DNA of 64,000 bases, from positions 62,001-126,000 of the forward strand of contig JBQELO010000003.1 of assembly GCA_052103955.1 (NCBI GenBank), written 5' to 3'. Source of the DNA: Paenalcaligenes sp052103955 (lineage in GTDB: Bacteria > Pseudomonadota > Gammaproteobacteria > Burkholderiales > Burkholderiaceae_B). The notes beneath the pieces are model-generated. The model saw only the letters and a list, made by a program, of their open reading frames with translations, did not search any database and had not been told where the DNA came from. The number at the start of each line of letters is the position of its first letter. The stretch's first letter is position 1. The translations under genes and the position numbers were made by a program. Positions 1-7,568 of this stretch are shown piece by piece.

Positions 1-44
1 TGCGCACGGTAGCCGTTTCACTCTTGATCAAAAAGGGGTAAGTA

Positions 45-878
45 ATGTCGGAAGCTGTAGGCACTCAAACCCGCCACGACAAACACGGGCTATATCCTCA
101 GGCCACGACGGTTGAGGATTTTAAGCAAAACATTGCTGCGGTACAGGCACGCATAACCGCCGCTTGCCTACGTGCAGGGCGCGACCCGGCCAGCGTACGG
201 TTGCTGCCCGTTAGCAAAACCAAACCCGAATCCAGCTTACGCTTGGCACATGCAGCGGGCTGTACGCTTCTGGGTGAAAACAAAGTGCAAGAGGCTTACC
301 GAAAATGGGAAGCCATGCAGGATTTAACGAATTTGCACTGGTCTGTAATTGGGCATTTGCAAACCAATAAAGCCAAGCTAGTAGCCAAGTTCGCCAGTGA
401 ATTCCAAGCCTTAGACAGCTTACGCGTGGCCGAAGCCTTAGACCGACGCTTACAAGTCGAAGGCCGATCCTTAGATGTGTTCGTGCAAGTTAACACCTCG
501 GGTGAGGCTAGCAAATACGGCCTAGACCCCGAAGATGTACAAGCTTTTGTAGAGCAGTTGCCCGCCTTCTCGGCCTTGCGTGTACGCGGGTTCATGACCT
601 TGGCCTTGTTTTCGGCAGAAGCTGAACGCGTACGCCAATGCTTTATTTTGCTGCGTAATTTACGAGATCAGCTACGTCAAAGTGCCCCTGCTGGTATGTC
701 GCTAGACGAGTTATCCATGGGAATGTCGGGCGACTTTGAAATCGCCATTGAAGAGGGCTCCACCATCGTACGGGTAGGCCAAGCCATTTTTGGTGCTAGA
801 CCCTTACCGGATAGCTATTACTGGCCTACCGCTGGGGCAGATGACACCGATGACGCTTCGGCGAGTGAGCAGCCATGA
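45..878 (+). CDS. YggS/PLPBP-family pyridoxal phosphate-binding protein, N-terminally extended
   Basis: PLP homeostasis protein of the YggS/PROSC family: an alanine-racemase-like TIM barrel that binds PLP without known enzyme activity. The PLP lysine is K58 in LLPVSKTKP. Other family blocks are visible: LGENKVQE, the WSVIGHLQTNKAK segment, QVNTSGEASKYG, RGFMTL and the phosphate-binding LSMGMSGDF region. At 277 aa it exceeds the usual ~230, with about 25 extra residues before the first barrel helix and a short acidic tail. The ATG follows AAAAGGGGTAAGTA, a good ribosome site. It overlaps pdxY by 4 bp (ATGA), implying translational coupling. It is not beside proC, the common setting, so it may be a second paralogue dedicated to this B6 cluster. 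Confidence 0.93.
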   Translation: MSEAVGTQTRHDKHGLYPQATTVEDFKQNIAAVQARITAACLRAGRDPASVRLLPVSKTKPESSLRLAHAAGCTLLGENKVQEAYRKWEAMQDLTNLHWSVIGHLQTNKAKLVAKFASEFQALDSLRVAEALDRRLQVEGRSLDVFVQVNTSGEASKYGLDPEDVQAFVEQLPAFSALRVRGFMTLALFSAEAERVRQCFILLRNLRDQLRQSAPAGMSLDELSMGMSGDFEIAIEEGSTIVRVGQAIFGARPLPDSYYWPTAGADDTDDASASEQP

Positions 879-1723
879 ACCCACTCGCCATTGATGTAGT
901 CTCCATACAATCCCAAGTGGTGTATGGACGCGTAGGCAATAATGTGGCTGTTCCCACCCTAGAGGCCTTAGGGCTATCGGTTGCCGCCGTACCTACTGTG
1001 TTGTTTAGCAATACGCCACACTACCCTTCTATGCACGGCGGCAGCATTGCCATAGAGTGGTTCGAGGGCTATTTGCAAGACTTAGCCGCACGCGGTGCGT
1101 TGCGATCATTACGTGCGCTGTTGGTAGGCTATTTAGGCGGCCCATCACAAGCCCTTGCCCTACTGCGTTGGGCGCACAACCTGTCTAGAGCAGGCATGAA
1201 CCCACGCATCGTCATCGACCCCGTGCTGGGTGATCACGACCACGGCATTTATGTGGACGACCGGCTAGTGCAAACCTATAGCCGCGACTTACTCCCCATG
1301 GCTGATGGCCTCACCCCCAATGGTTTTGAGCTAGCACAGCTAAGCGGTATGCCTGTAGACACAGTAGAAAATGTGATTACCGCTGCCCGCAGCTTGCTCA
1401 CCGCAAAAACACAATGGATTGCCGTCACCAGCGCAGCGCCTGACACGTGGGTACCCGGCGAGATGAAGGTGGTTCTGGTCACCCACACCGACTCCGAGGT
1501 CATTACACACCCTCGTCTGGACGCCGCCCCAAAAGGCACTGGCGACCTATTTTGTGCGGCCTTAACAGGCCATTGGCTAAATGGAACCAGCCTACCTAAA
1601 GCGGCTTTTTTAGCCTGTCAGCAAGTGGTACTGGCATTACGCCACACCCAACAAGCTCAGTGCGCCGAACTGCTGCTATCACCTGTTATTCGCTATCCCA
1701 CGATGGCCGATATGCACCTGTAG
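875..1723 (+). CDS. pdxY: pyridoxal kinase PdxY
   Basis: Ribokinase-superfamily kinase that phosphorylates pyridoxal to PLP in the salvage pathway (cytosol). The N-terminus carries the PdxY/PdxK signature (SIQSQVVYGRVGNNVAVP), with HYPSMHGG nearby. The middle holds DPVLGDHDHGIYV and TPNGFEL, and the C-terminal anion-hole motif GTGD with the catalytic aspartate is at residues 221-224. Length 282 aa is normal for PdxY (about 287). The start overlaps the yggS-like stop by 4 bp, and trpB starts 34 bp downstream, so kinase, PLP carrier and PLP enzymes probably share a transcript. PdxY rather than PdxK is inferred from overall sequence feel. Either way the reaction is the same. Confidence 0.93.
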   Translation: MNPLAIDVVSIQSQVVYGRVGNNVAVPTLEALGLSVAAVPTVLFSNTPHYPSMHGGSIAIEWFEGYLQDLAARGALRSLRALLVGYLGGPSQALALLRWAHNLSRAGMNPRIVIDPVLGDHDHGIYVDDRLVQTYSRDLLPMADGLTPNGFELAQLSGMPVDTVENVITAARSLLTAKTQWIAVTSAAPDTWVPGEMKVVLVTHTDSEVITHPRLDAAPKGTGDLFCAALTGHWLNGTSLPKAAFLACQQVVLALRHTQQAQCAELLLSPVIRYPTMADMHL

Positions 1724-1757
1724 CTTCTACAGAACACAGTATCTGGAGGTTCATCCC

Positions 1758-2990
1758 ATGACCACACAGTCTCATCTACATGAGCCTGGCGAAGACGGCT
1801 TTTTCGGGCCTTTTGGCGGTTGCTTCGTCAGCGAAACTTTGGCTCAAGCGGTAGAGGAACTACGCCTCGCCTATGAGCACTACCGGCATGACCCTGCTTT
1901 TATTACCGAGTATCAAGAAGAACTGGCCGACTATGTAGGTAGGCCATCGCCGGTGTATTACGCCAAACGTTTAAGCGAGGAAACGGGAGGCGCACGGATT
2001 TTCTTAAAGCGTGAAGACCTCAACCATACTGGTGCGCACAAAATCAATAACGTGATAGGCCAAGCCATGTTGGCTAAGCGTATGGGTAAACGCCGTATCA
2101 TCGCCGAAACTGGTGCGGGTCAGCACGGCGTAGCCGTTGCCACCATTTGTGCTCGCTATGGTTTGGAGTGCGTGATTTACATGGGCAGTACTGACATGCA
2201 ACGCCAGCAGCCCAACGTACAACGTATGCAGCTTTTGGGTGCAACGGTTACGCCAGTCACTACCGGTAGCTGCACGTTAAAAGATGCCATGAATGACGCC
2301 ATCCGCGACTGGGTCGCTAATGTAGACGACACCTTCTACCTGATTGGCTCGGTAGCCGGCATGCACCCCTACCCCACCATGGTGCGTGATTTCCAAACCG
2401 TTATCGGCAAAGAATGCTTGCTTCAAATACCTGCCTTATTTCAACGCTTGGGCCTGTCACAACAGTACCCTGATGTAGTAATAGCCTGCGTAGGTGGTGG
2501 CAGCAATGCTATGGGTATTTTTCACCCTTACCTAGAACATGAGTCTGTACGACTTATTGGCGTAGAAGCCGCTGGGATGGGGCTAGACTCTGGACTACAT
2601 GCCTCCTCTATTCAGCGCGGTAGCACTGGCGTGCTGCATGGCAGTCGTTCGCTGATTCTGCAAGATGATCTGGGCCAAGTACAAGAAACCCATAGCATTA
2701 GTGCAGGCTTAGACTACCCCGGCGTAGGCCCGGAGCACGCGTGGCTGCATGAGCTAGGCAGAGCCGAATACGTAGGAATCACCGATGCCGAAGCCTTACA
2801 GGCTTTTCACCAACTGTGCCGAGTAGAAGGCATTATTCCTGCCCTAGAAGCCAGCCATGCCGTGGCCTATGCCATCAAACTGGCCACTACCTTAACTACA
2901 GAACACACCATCTTAGTGAACCTCTCTGGTCGCGGTGACAAAGACATGGAAACGGTAGTCAATAACTCTCTACACAGGGAGGCATCATGA
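1758..2990 (+). CDS. trpB: tryptophan synthase beta chain
   Basis: Condenses indole with serine to tryptophan; it is PLP-dependent and forms an alpha2-beta2 complex with TrpA. The PLP lysine is K95 in HTGAHKINN. The phosphate-binding CVGGGSNAMG loop, the ETGAGQHGVA segment and the C-terminal SGRGDKD motif are present. Length (410 aa) is standard for a TrpB1. The start follows a clear GGAGG site (about 1744-1748). It overlaps trpA by 4 bp. The N-terminus reads GFFGPFGGCFVSE where most TrpB have a YGGxFVPE-like stretch, a slight divergence. No trpF, trpC or trpD is adjacent and accD/folC do not follow, unlike the common betaproteobacterial trpFBA-accD-folC order. Confidence 0.97.
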   Translation: MTTQSHLHEPGEDGFFGPFGGCFVSETLAQAVEELRLAYEHYRHDPAFITEYQEELADYVGRPSPVYYAKRLSEETGGARIFLKREDLNHTGAHKINNVIGQAMLAKRMGKRRIIAETGAGQHGVAVATICARYGLECVIYMGSTDMQRQQPNVQRMQLLGATVTPVTTGSCTLKDAMNDAIRDWVANVDDTFYLIGSVAGMHPYPTMVRDFQTVIGKECLLQIPALFQRLGLSQQYPDVVIACVGGGSNAMGIFHPYLEHESVRLIGVEAAGMGLDSGLHASSIQRGSTGVLHGSRSLILQDDLGQVQETHSISAGLDYPGVGPEHAWLHELGRAEYVGITDAEALQAFHQLCRVEGIIPALEASHAVAYAIKLATTLTTEHTILVNLSGRGDKDMETVVNNSLHREAS

Positions 2991-3844
2991 GCCGAATAGA
3001 CGCTACCTTTGAACGGTTACGTGCGCAATCCCGTAAAGCGCTGATTCCCTACGTGACTGCTGGCTTCCCGCACGCCGACATCACCCCCGCCTTGATGCAT
3101 GTACTCGTAGAAGCGGGAGCAGACATTATCGAGTTAGGTGTACCCTTTTCTGACCCGTCTGCCGATGGCCCCACCATACAAGCCGCAGGGGAATATGCCT
3201 TACGACACGGCATGGGCCTACCTAAAGTACTAGAACAGGTTCGCCTTTTTAGGCAAATCAACACCGAGACACCCGTGGTGCTCATGGGTTATGCCAACCC
3301 CATAGAACGCTACGACCAACTGCGCCATGTAGGCGCCTTTGCAGAAGATGCCGCCGCCGCAGGGGTAGATGGCGTCTTAGTCGTCGACTACCCACCAGCC
3401 GCTTCTTCTACCTTGGCAGCACAACTCAAAGCACAGGGCGTAGACCTGATTTTTCTGTTGGCGCCTACCTCTACCGACCACCGCATACAAGAAATTGCGG
3501 AACGCGCCAGCGGCTACGTATACGGTGTATCCATTAAAGGGGTAACTGGCGCACGCACGCTAGACCCTGCCCACGTAGAACAAATGCTGTCACGCATACG
3601 TCGCCATGTGTCTATTCCCATCGGCATAGGTTTTGGCATACGCGATGCAGAAACTGCCCGAGCCATCGCCAAAATGGCCGATGCTGTGATCATAGGCTCG
3701 TGGCTGATTGAACGCTTAGCCAACCACGAAGCAGCCACCGCGCTAGAAATCGCTAGCGACGTGATCAGCGACATTCGCTATCACTTGGACTTGGACATGC
3801 CCGAGCCCACACGCACCAACAAACCTCTACCTTTACGCTCATAG
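2987..3844 (+). CDS. trpA: tryptophan synthase alpha chain
   Basis: Cleaves indole-3-glycerol phosphate to indole, which is channelled to TrpB. The two catalytic acids sit at the canonical positions, E49 (IIELGVPFSDP) and D60 (SADGPTIQ). The phosphate-binding GFGI motif and the following IIGS segment are present. The length of 285 aa is slightly longer than the usual 268, owing to a proline/arginine-rich C-terminal tail. It is translationally coupled to trpB through an ATGA overlap, and glyA begins 10 bp after its stop. Presence of intact catalytic residues says the pair can make indole from indoleglycerol phosphate rather than only salvage indole. Confidence 0.97.
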   Translation: MSRIDATFERLRAQSRKALIPYVTAGFPHADITPALMHVLVEAGADIIELGVPFSDPSADGPTIQAAGEYALRHGMGLPKVLEQVRLFRQINTETPVVLMGYANPIERYDQLRHVGAFAEDAAAAGVDGVLVVDYPPAASSTLAAQLKAQGVDLIFLLAPTSTDHRIQEIAERASGYVYGVSIKGVTGARTLDPAHVEQMLSRIRRHVSIPIGIGFGIRDAETARAIAKMADAVIIGSWLIERLANHEAATALEIASDVISDIRYHLDLDMPEPTRTNKPLPLRS

Positions 3845-3854
3845 GACGCGAATC

Positions 3855-5123
3855 ATGTATAACGCCTCTATTACCCTATCTGACTTCGACCCCACACTCG
3901 CCGCCGCCTTAGAGCGCGAAGAGCATCGTCAAGAAGACCACGTAGAACTGATTGCCTCTGAAAACTATGCCAGCCCCTTGGTCATGGCCATTCAAAACTC
4001 GGTCTTCACCAATAAATATGCCGAAGGCTACCCTGGCCGACGGTACTACAGCGGCTGCGAAAACGTGGATGTGGCAGAAAGCCTCGCCATTGAACGCCTT
4101 AAACAACTGTTTGACTGCGACTACGTGAACGTACAACCTCATGCAGGCGCACAAGCCAACGCTGCTGTATTTTTGGCCTTGGCTCAACCTGGCGACACGG
4201 TTATGGGGATGAACTTGGCTCAAGGTGGCCACCTAACGCACGGCAACCCCTCTAACTTCTCGGGCCGTCACTACAAAATTGTGCCCTACGGCCTAGACCC
4301 AAAAACTGGGTTAATTGACTACGACGACATGGAGCGCATCGCCCTTGAAACTCGCCCCCGCATGTTAATTGGTGGTTTCTCGGCCTACTCGCGTCATAAA
4401 GATTGGGCGCGCATGCGTGAAATCGCCGATAAAGTAGGCGCCATATTCTGGGTGGACATGGCACACGTTGCCGGATTAGTGGCCGCAGGCGAATACCCTA
4501 ACCCTATTCCCCATGCACACGTTGTGACGAGCACCACGCATAAAACCCTGCGCGGACCACGCGGTGGTATTATTTTGGCGAACGGACAAGGCGAAGACTT
4601 CTACAAAAAATTGGATTCAGCCGTCTTCCCAGGTATTCAAGGTGGCCCCTTGATGCACACCATCGCCGCCAAAGCCATTGCCTTTAAAGAAGCACTGCAA
4701 CCCGACTTTAAAGAGTACCAACGCCAAGTCATCACCAATGCCAGAGCCATGGCGGCTGTACTGATGAAACGCGGCTACCAAATCGTTTCAGGCGGTACCG
4801 ATAACCACTTGATGCTCATCGACTTATCCAGCAAACCCTATACCGGTAAAGATGCCGATGCTGCACTCAGCAACGCGTACATCACCACGAATAAGAACTC
4901 CGTACCTAACGACCCCCGCTCACCCTTTGTGACTTCGGGCGTACGCATAGGCACACCGGCTGTCACCACGCGCGGTTTTGGTGTAGCGGAATGTGAGGAA
5001 TTAGCGGGCTGGTTGTGCGATGTGCTGGATGCGTTGGAAGCAGGAAATCTGGATGAGGTAACGGCGCGTGTTCGCGAGCAGATCGTGACGTTGTGCCGTC
5101 AGTTTCCCGTGTATGGCAAATAA
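3855..5123 (+). CDS. glyA: serine hydroxymethyltransferase
   Basis: PLP enzyme interconverting serine plus tetrahydrofolate with glycine plus methylene-tetrahydrofolate. The N-terminal ELIASENYAS, the YAEGYPGRRYY segment, and the PLP lysine K230 in STTHKTLRGPRGG are all intact; length 422 aa is typical. It starts 10 bp after trpA. Serine is the co-substrate of TrpB, so co-expression would link serine/one-carbon supply with tryptophan synthesis (inference). It closes the plus-strand run and is followed at 5142-5165 by a hairpin shared with the convergent ptsJ. In Burkholderiales glyA is more often beside nrdR or ribD; whether this is the sole copy cannot be told here. Confidence 0.97.
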   Translation: MYNASITLSDFDPTLAAALEREEHRQEDHVELIASENYASPLVMAIQNSVFTNKYAEGYPGRRYYSGCENVDVAESLAIERLKQLFDCDYVNVQPHAGAQANAAVFLALAQPGDTVMGMNLAQGGHLTHGNPSNFSGRHYKIVPYGLDPKTGLIDYDDMERIALETRPRMLIGGFSAYSRHKDWARMREIADKVGAIFWVDMAHVAGLVAAGEYPNPIPHAHVVTSTTHKTLRGPRGGIILANGQGEDFYKKLDSAVFPGIQGGPLMHTIAAKAIAFKEALQPDFKEYQRQVITNARAMAAVLMKRGYQIVSGGTDNHLMLIDLSSKPYTGKDADAALSNAYITTNKNSVPNDPRSPFVTSGVRIGTPAVTTRGFGVAECEELAGWLCDVLDALEAGNLDEVTARVREQIVTLCRQFPVYGK

Positions 5124-5141
5124 CAACTACGTCTAAGAAGA

Positions 5142-5165
5142 TAAGGGAGGCATTGGCCTCCCTTA
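5142..5165. terminator. hairpin between convergent glyA and ptsJ
   Basis: A perfect 10-bp stem TAAGGGAGGC / GCCTCCCTTA with a 4-nt loop lies between the two convergent stop codons. There is no long T-run on either side, so termination strength is uncertain. Its position suggests a bidirectional terminator or a transcript-end stabiliser. Confidence 0.7.
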
Positions 5166-5191
5166 GTGTTAGCACCTAAGCAACGTGCCAC

Positions 5192-6487
5192 TTAACCCAA
5201 ACTACGCGTAATATCCTGCGCCAATTGTTCGCATTGTTCGGGACTGATATCAGCAATAGTAATGCGCAAGCCGTTCACGCTGTCATCCACCGCTAAGCTG
5301 CTGCCGTGCCTCACTAACCAGCCACGTCGAGCTAAGGCTAAGGCCACGGCTTGATCATCGCCTTGCAAGGGCAGCCACAAGTTCAGCCCGTCGCTGTCTT
5401 TCTGAAACTCTATACCCTGCTTGCCCAAGGCGTGCTCTAAGCTCTGCCTACGTTGGCAGTAGTCGTGCTTGGCGCGTTCTATCACCTCGCTGGTGCTGGG
5501 GTCCGTGACGATAGCCTCCACCACATCTTGCAGTAAATGGCTTACCCAACTGGTGCCCGAGGCCAAGCGCAAGCGTAGCTCTTTAGAGGTGGCTTTGTCG
5601 CTAGCCACAGCGGCCACACGCATGTCAGGACCCAAGGCTTTAGAAAATGACCGCACCAACGCCCAGCGCGTAGAACTCTCTGGTATTACAGAGTAGTAAG
5701 TCGCCGTAGACAATAGCGCAAAGTGATCATCAACGATCACCAACACATTGGGGTACTGCGCGATTACCCGCGAGAGCTCTTGTGCTCGTTTTTTACTTAG
5801 GCTGCAACCCGTGGGGTTGTGCGCACGCGGGGTCAGTAAAACGGCTCTGGCTCCTTTACGCAGGGCTTCGTCTAATTCTCTAGCCTGCATACCGTCGTCA
5901 TCCACCGCTACACCCGTAGCCTGCAACCCCAACGCACCTAAGCTATGTAAGCTGCTTAGAAAACACGGGTTTTCTACGGCTACTTTGTCGCCGGCAACCA
6001 AATACGCCCCCAGTAAACGCTCTATGGCATCGACTGCTCCATGCGTTAGGTCTATCTCGAAACTCTTTGGGCAATCGGGCAGCATCCAGTGCTGAATGTA
6101 GCGCTGTAAACCAGCATTTACCGTGGGCTCTCCATAGAGTCTGGGTGCATAGGGTTTGCGCTGCAACGCTGCTGCCACATCCGGCAACCATTTGGCATTG
6201 GGGTTGCCACTGGCTAAATCGGTTAAAGGCGAATCCGCTTGAGCGCCTTCTTGGTCACTGGATTCATACTGATTACGGATGATGGTACCTAGGCGGCCAT
6301 GTGTGGTCGCAATACCCGCCACCACTAACCGTCTATACGCCGCCGCCACAGTATTTCTGCTGATGCCCAATTGCACGGCCAAATCACGCACGGGGGGCAG
6401 TGAGTCGCCTGAGCGCAATTGCTGTGATTGTGCCAAAGCACGCACACAATCAAAGATTTCCGCTGCAGTTTTGCCGTGTATAGCCAT
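5192..6487 (-). CDS. ptsJ: MocR-family regulator, PtsJ-like (winged helix + aminotransferase-fold domain)
   Basis: GntR/MocR regulator of 431 aa. Residues ~5-70 are a winged helix (SLPPVRDLAVQLGISRNTV, AAAYRRL). Residues ~90-430 are a fold-type I aminotransferase-like domain with NPNAKWLPD, LTHGAVDAIERLLGAYL, TPRAHNPTGCSLS, IVDDHFALLS and the PLP-lysine region VRSFSKALGPDMR. These blocks match what I remember of Salmonella PtsJ, which responds to PLP and controls the pyridoxal kinase gene pdxK. Here a pyridoxal kinase (pdxY) lies 3.5 kb away in a B6-gene cluster, fitting the same job. It is convergent with glyA. An inverted repeat at 6557-6572 may be its own operator. Confidence 0.9.
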   Translation of the reverse strand: MAIHGKTAAEIFDCVRALAQSQQLRSGDSLPPVRDLAVQLGISRNTVAAAYRRLVVAGIATTHGRLGTIIRNQYESSDQEGAQADSPLTDLASGNPNAKWLPDVAAALQRKPYAPRLYGEPTVNAGLQRYIQHWMLPDCPKSFEIDLTHGAVDAIERLLGAYLVAGDKVAVENPCFLSSLHSLGALGLQATGVAVDDDGMQARELDEALRKGARAVLLTPRAHNPTGCSLSKKRAQELSRVIAQYPNVLVIVDDHFALLSTATYYSVIPESSTRWALVRSFSKALGPDMRVAAVASDKATSKELRLRLASGTSWVSHLLQDVVEAIVTDPSTSEVIERAKHDYCQRRQSLEHALGKQGIEFQKDSDGLNLWLPLQGDDQAVALALARRGWLVRHGSSLAVDDSVNGLRITIADISPEQCEQLAQDITRSLG

Positions 6488-6556
6488 AGTGTTCCGTGAA
6501 AATAATCAGCCCTGAATGGGCCAAAAGTGCTGTTATCGTAGGGACTTGTTCTACCA

Positions 6557-6572
6557 AACGTAGGTGTACGTT
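6557..6572. promoter_or_regulatory. inverted repeat upstream of ptsJ, candidate operator
   Basis: AACGTA-GGTG-TACGTT is a perfect 6-bp-arm inverted repeat about 70 bp upstream of the ptsJ start, with a further ACGT-containing half site (GAACGTCG) just beyond it at about 6578-6585. It would suit autoregulation by the MocR protein. This is inference from position and symmetry only. The rest of the 224-bp gap between ptsJ and the aldolase gene shows nothing else I can name. Confidence 0.4.
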
Positions 6573-6711
6573 ATGCCGAACGTCGTTGCATCCTATGCAG
6601 AATTTTGCCATAGGCCACTCTGCGAAGCGACCTCTTCCCTATTTGCTCCCCTTTCCCCCGCCTAACACTACAGTGGCAAAGCACCGCGTTAACGGTGCCT
6701 GTGGCTATCAC

Positions 6712-7506
6712 TTAGCGTATGCAGTCCGCGTGAATCGCATTTTTCAGCATGCGTCGCGCATAGTATTGAAAAGAAATGCTATAGCGTTTGGGGCGTGACA
6801 CCCAGTCATGTGCTTCTTTACCCAGCGCTGGGTCTATGGGTTTGATTTCACCCGTGCTGCTCGCCAGTAGCTGCATCTGTGCGGCACGCTCAAACGCCAA
6901 AGCCAGCATACACGCCTCTTCCACGCTGGATCCTGCTACCAACAAACCATGGTGCGACAACATCAGCGCCCTTTTGTCACCCAATGCGCTGGAAATCAGC
7001 TCGCCCTCTTCGTTTCCTACCGGCACACCCGGCCAATTCGCCACAAAGGCCACATCGTCATACAGCAAACAAGTGTCCATATGCGAGATGATCAGTGGTT
7101 GCTCTAACATACCCAATGCTGCCGTGTGCCTGGCATGAGTATGAATAATGCACTGTACGTCTGGACGCGCTCTGTACACCCACGAATGAAAGCGATTAGC
7201 TGGGTTAGGTATGCCGTTGCCTTCCAGCACGTTTAGGTCTTCATCCACTAATAATAAATTGTCTTCGGTGATTTCATCAAAGCCCAAGCCTAATTGCTGC
7301 GTGTAATACTGCCCCGGCTCTTTGGCTCTACCCGTGATTTGCCCTGCCAAGCCCGAGTCATGGCCATTATCAAATAAGATTCTGCACGTCAGCGCCAACT
7401 TCTGGCGTAACGTATAGCTATTGTCTTGAAACTGCTGATCTATCTGCGTGGTAGATTGCGAAATCAGCGTGGCTTTATCCAGGTGAAATGTAGTAGGTGT
7501 TGCCAT
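6712..7506 (-). CDS. class II aldolase/adducin-family protein
   Basis: Zinc-dependent aldolase/decarboxylase fold of the fuculose-phosphate-aldolase superfamily, 264 aa. The metal-binding His pair is in CIIHTHARHTAALG and the third histidine in LSHHGLLVAG. The N-terminal region SGLAGQITGRAKEPG resembles the usual phosphate/substrate loop, but with GQ in place of the common GN-S pattern. I chose the ATG at 7506 because AAGGAGAAGAC directly precedes it; an in-frame upstream extension of 16 residues has no such site. The stop of the lactate-permease-family gene lies 62 bp upstream on the same strand, so the two are probably co-transcribed and may handle one hydroxy-acid substrate. The substrate is unknown. 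Confidence 0.85.
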   Translation of the reverse strand: MATPTTFHLDKATLISQSTTQIDQQFQDNSYTLRQKLALTCRILFDNGHDSGLAGQITGRAKEPGQYYTQQLGLGFDEITEDNLLLVDEDLNVLEGNGIPNPANRFHSWVYRARPDVQCIIHTHARHTAALGMLEQPLIISHMDTCLLYDDVAFVANWPGVPVGNEEGELISSALGDKRALMLSHHGLLVAGSSVEEACMLALAFERAAQMQLLASSTGEIKPIDPALGKEAHDWVSRPKRYSISFQYYARRMLKNAIHADCIR

Positions 7507-7568
7507 GTCTTCTCCTTGTAACGGCACAACAAAAACTCCAGCAGCAGGCATCACTACAACCTAGACAG

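Noticed and set aside
7516..7529. TTGTAACGGCACAA resembling the 14-bp palindromic motif
   Set aside because: The outer TTGT and ACAA match, but the centre is CG not TG and it lies inside the permease-aldolase operon next to a ribosome site; chance seems more likely.
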